From the NCBI GenBank assembly GCA_030642845.1, contig DAOWMZ010000003.1, positions 1-18,018 on the forward strand: 18,018 bases of DNA, read 5' to 3'. Numbering within the stretch: position 1 is the first letter of the stretch; the number at the start of each line of letters is the position of its first letter. Position numbers and translations under genes: made by a program. Positions 16,088-18,018 of the stretch are shown in pieces. The DNA is from Candidatus Zixiibacteriota bacterium (GTDB taxonomy: Bacteria > Zixibacteria > MSB-5A5 > GN15 > FEB-12). Below the pieces are notes generated by a model, which was given only the letters and a program-made list of their open reading frames with translations, had not been told where the DNA came from and did no database searches.

Positions 16088-16126
16088 AAAAAAAGATCGC
16101 TCATCCCCTCAGAGCGATCTTTTTTT
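16088..16126. terminator. Strong bidirectional intrinsic terminator
   Basis: GATCGCTC (16095-16102) pairs perfectly with GAGCGATC (16112-16119) around a 9-nt loop. Seven A on the left and seven T on the right extend the stem to 15 bp and provide a U tract on both strands. It lies between convergent genes and should end both transcripts. Confidence 0.92.
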
Positions 16127-16146
16127 CTATTATAGAATCTTTATAA

Positions 16147-18018
16147 TCAGGGTTTGACTATAATTTTACCGTGGACATTCGAGTTGGCAATGTACCAGAG
16201 ATAAACTCCAACCGATACCTGGCTTCCGGCACTGTTATTAAGGTTCCAAACCCACTCGTTAGAGACATTCTCCTGAATCAATACCGTTTCCCCCGATACA
16301 GTTTGAATAAACAGGTCAACTTCTTCAGGAGGAAGTACGAAAGTTACGTTCTCTCCAAGATGAACAGGATTGGGGTGGGCATAAGCGGCAAATTGAATAT
16401 AAATCTTAGCTACCGGTGAGTAAGGGTAATCATTAACTTTAACCCGCCAGTAATAATTCTGACCGGATTCCAGTTCCTCCTCAACCTGCCAGGTGGTCTT
16501 GCCATTTTCTTGTTCAGGGACACTTCCTGAGAAAGTGACAATATTGTACATGAAGGTATCAGTAGCCACTTCAAAGTAATAATTCTTAGTTTCGACAATG
16601 TTAATATTTGATGCGGCTAATGTCGGGGTTGTTGTTAATATCGTAGATCCGCTAAACGGGCCGCTGATACCGGCTGTATAGTCATCTTGGTTAGCAGCCA
16701 GATCGACATAATCAAAAAATGCTGCAGATGAAAATTCAGTTACATTTTCGCCATCTTTGGCTCTTACATGCCAATAATATCTTTCACCATCAGCGAGATT
16801 CAAATTAATTTCGGCACTTGTTTCGAATGCTGTTTCTGTAACATCTAACATCGAAGCAATATCCTGACTGAAAGAAGGATCATCAGAAATAAAGAAATCG
16901 TAAGTAATAATATCATTTTCCGGATCTACCGAATTCTCAATTGTAAGGGTAATCGGCATCCCGGTAACTGTTTCACCGTTTGATGGTGAGACATGATTTG
17001 GTATAGTTGGAGGATTGTTAATAATCACACCCAGGTCGACACTAAACTCAGTCATTGGTGTCCAGTTAGAATAGTAGATGCCATCAGAACATCGAGCGCG
17101 CCATTGGTATGATAAGCCATCTGCTAATTGAGTTGTTACTGTCCATTCGGTAGTAGTGGTTCCTTCGGATATTCCAAAGACAATAGCAACCTGAGTAACA
17201 CCGGATTGGTCAAATACCTGGAAATCATAGGTAAGCGGGTCACCTTCATTATCAACACCGTTTATAACCGTAAGAAGCGGATTCTGAGAATTAGCTGTAG
17301 AGCCATCGGAAGGACTGTGAATCTGTGGAGCCTGTGGTGCATTCTGACTTGATGACTCAACATAAAAAGTTCTGCTGACACTGTATTGTGAATATCCTAT
17401 TCCATCTGATGCTCTCACCCGCCAGTAATAGAGGGAATTATTGGTAAGTTGGTCAGAAACTACCCAGTTAATAATACTGATAGTATCTTCAATCTGCCCG
17501 GCGGATGACAGGCTTAAGAAATCGGGTGAGATAGATATTTCAAATTCATATGTTACATTGGTTCCATCAGGGTCGTTAACTCCGGTAATTGACAAAGTGG
17601 GAGTTAATGAGGTAACCGTATCTTCATCATCCGGAGATATCAATCCCGGGGTAGGGGGAACAATGTTTGGTGTATGGAAATAGAAAGGTCCGGACCAGTC
17701 GGATTCAGCTGATCCGTTTGAGCATTTTACTCGCCAGAAATAAAATCTACCACTTTGAAATGACGCTGTCACATTTGCACATGTGGTTTCTGTCTCTTCA
17801 GGGATATCATTATATGTGGCAACAAGATCGCTTAGTGATTCATCTGCATATAATTCAAAAGTATAGACTTGCGGATCTATACATCCCGGAGCAGGTGTAG
17901 AGTTAATCAGACACAACTGAGGTGATTCGATGGATATAGTTGTTCCATTTGCCGGTGACAGTAATGATGGTGGTTCCGGGGGAGTTAAACATTCATCTCC
18001 GGCATTGAGATCCACATA
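16147..18018 (-). CDS. Large secreted repeat protein with FN3-like domains and C-terminal sorting-like domain (5' end beyond window)
   Basis: The visible 620 or so residues are the C-terminal part of a surface or secreted protein; the frame is open at the right edge, and the GTG at 18015 is not a reliable start. Five repeats of about 100 residues (about 13-115, 120-220, 227-327, 335-437, 445-545) share a pattern of P-P-x-P-x-x-x-S-P-x-x-G at the start, VDPENDxxTYDF in the middle and YYWRVRAxDG near the end, typical of FN3/Ig-like stalks. The last 75 residues start with AYAHPNPV, continue through LFIQTVSGETV and end with GVYLWYI and GKIIVKP. This is the pattern of type IX secretion C-terminal sorting domains or the related FlgD-type Ig fold. 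The domain, plus porX elsewhere in the window, suggests a type IX cargo; this is inference. Its 3' end faces the shared terminator. Confidence 0.8.
   Translation of the reverse strand, partial: YVDLNAGDECLTPPEPPSLLSPANGTTISIESPQLCLINSTPAPGCIDPQVYTFELYADESLSDLVATYNDIPEETETTCANVTASFQSGRFYFWRVKCSNGSAESDWSGPFYFHTPNIVPPTPGLISPDDEDTVTSLTPTLSITGVNDPDGTNVTYEFEISISPDFLSLSSAGQIEDTISIINWVVSDQLTNNSLYYWRVRASDGIGYSQYSVSRTFYVESSSQNAPQAPQIHSPSDGSTANSQNPLLTVINGVDNEGDPLTYDFQVFDQSGVTQVAIVFGISEGTTTTEWTVTTQLADGLSYQWRARCSDGIYYSNWTPMTEFSVDLGVIINNPPTIPNHVSPSNGETVTGMPITLTIENSVDPENDIITYDFFISDDPSFSQDIASMLDVTETAFETSAEINLNLADGERYYWHVRAKDGENVTEFSSAAFFDYVDLAANQDDYTAGISGPFSGSTILTTTPTLAASNINIVETKNYYFEVATDTFMYNIVTFSGSVPEQENGKTTWQVEEELESGQNYYWRVKVNDYPYSPVAKIYIQFAAYAHPNPVHLGENVTFVLPPEEVDLFIQTVSGETVLIQENVSNEWVWNLNNSAGSQVSVGVYLWYIANSNVHGKIIVKP

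Noticed and set aside
16410..17900. Short ORFs on both strands within the FN3-repeat gene
   Set aside because: They are shadows of the long repeat-containing frame and show no domain features.

Overview
The window is a bacterial chromosomal segment of roughly 40% GC, assembled from a metagenome or a draft genome. A PorX-type PglZ response regulator, a C-terminal sorting-like domain on a repeat-rich surface protein, weak or absent Shine-Dalgarno sequences before several genes, and TPR membrane and GAF-kinase genes all point to the Fibrobacteres-Chlorobi-Bacteroidetes group. A related candidate phylum such as Zixibacteria is also possible. The exact phylum is an inference; no rRNA gene is present to settle it.

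Left edge (1-1406): one open frame begins with a GC-rich SbcC/SMC-like coiled coil and switches near 555-585 to the catalytic domain of seryl-tRNA synthetase. The join replaces the tRNA-binding arm of SerRS and coincides with a change in base composition, so it is most likely a chimeric assembly junction and not a real fusion.

Central plus-strand run (1406-11476): nine tightly packed or overlapping genes. A two-TM histidine kinase sits directly before porX, a plausible kinase/regulator pair for type IX secretion. It is followed by tsaE, tsaB and rimI (t6A tRNA modification and N-terminal acetylation), accD (acetyl-CoA carboxyltransferase beta), folC (folylpolyglutamate synthase), a soluble GAF histidine kinase, and a REC-GAF-GAF-histidine kinase. 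After a 107-nt gap comes an NtrC-class sigma-54 activator (11584-13011), probably the output of the two preceding kinases.

Right part: on the minus strand is a polytopic membrane protein with a C-terminal TPR domain (13081-15147). It is separated by a 450-nt AT-rich divergent intergenic region from a small degenerate GGDEF-domain protein (15614-16030). That gene ends in an 18-nt tandem repeat and a strong bidirectional terminator. The terminator is shared with a convergent minus-strand gene that runs off the right edge and encodes a large protein of five FN3-like repeats plus a C-terminal sorting-like domain.

Taken together, the window combines housekeeping genes with a dense set of signalling proteins (three kinases, a PorX regulator, an NtrC regulator and a GGDEF remnant). 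A type IX secretion theme appears at both ends: PorX on the left and a candidate cargo on the right. No tRNA, rRNA, CRISPR array, transposase or phage gene was seen.
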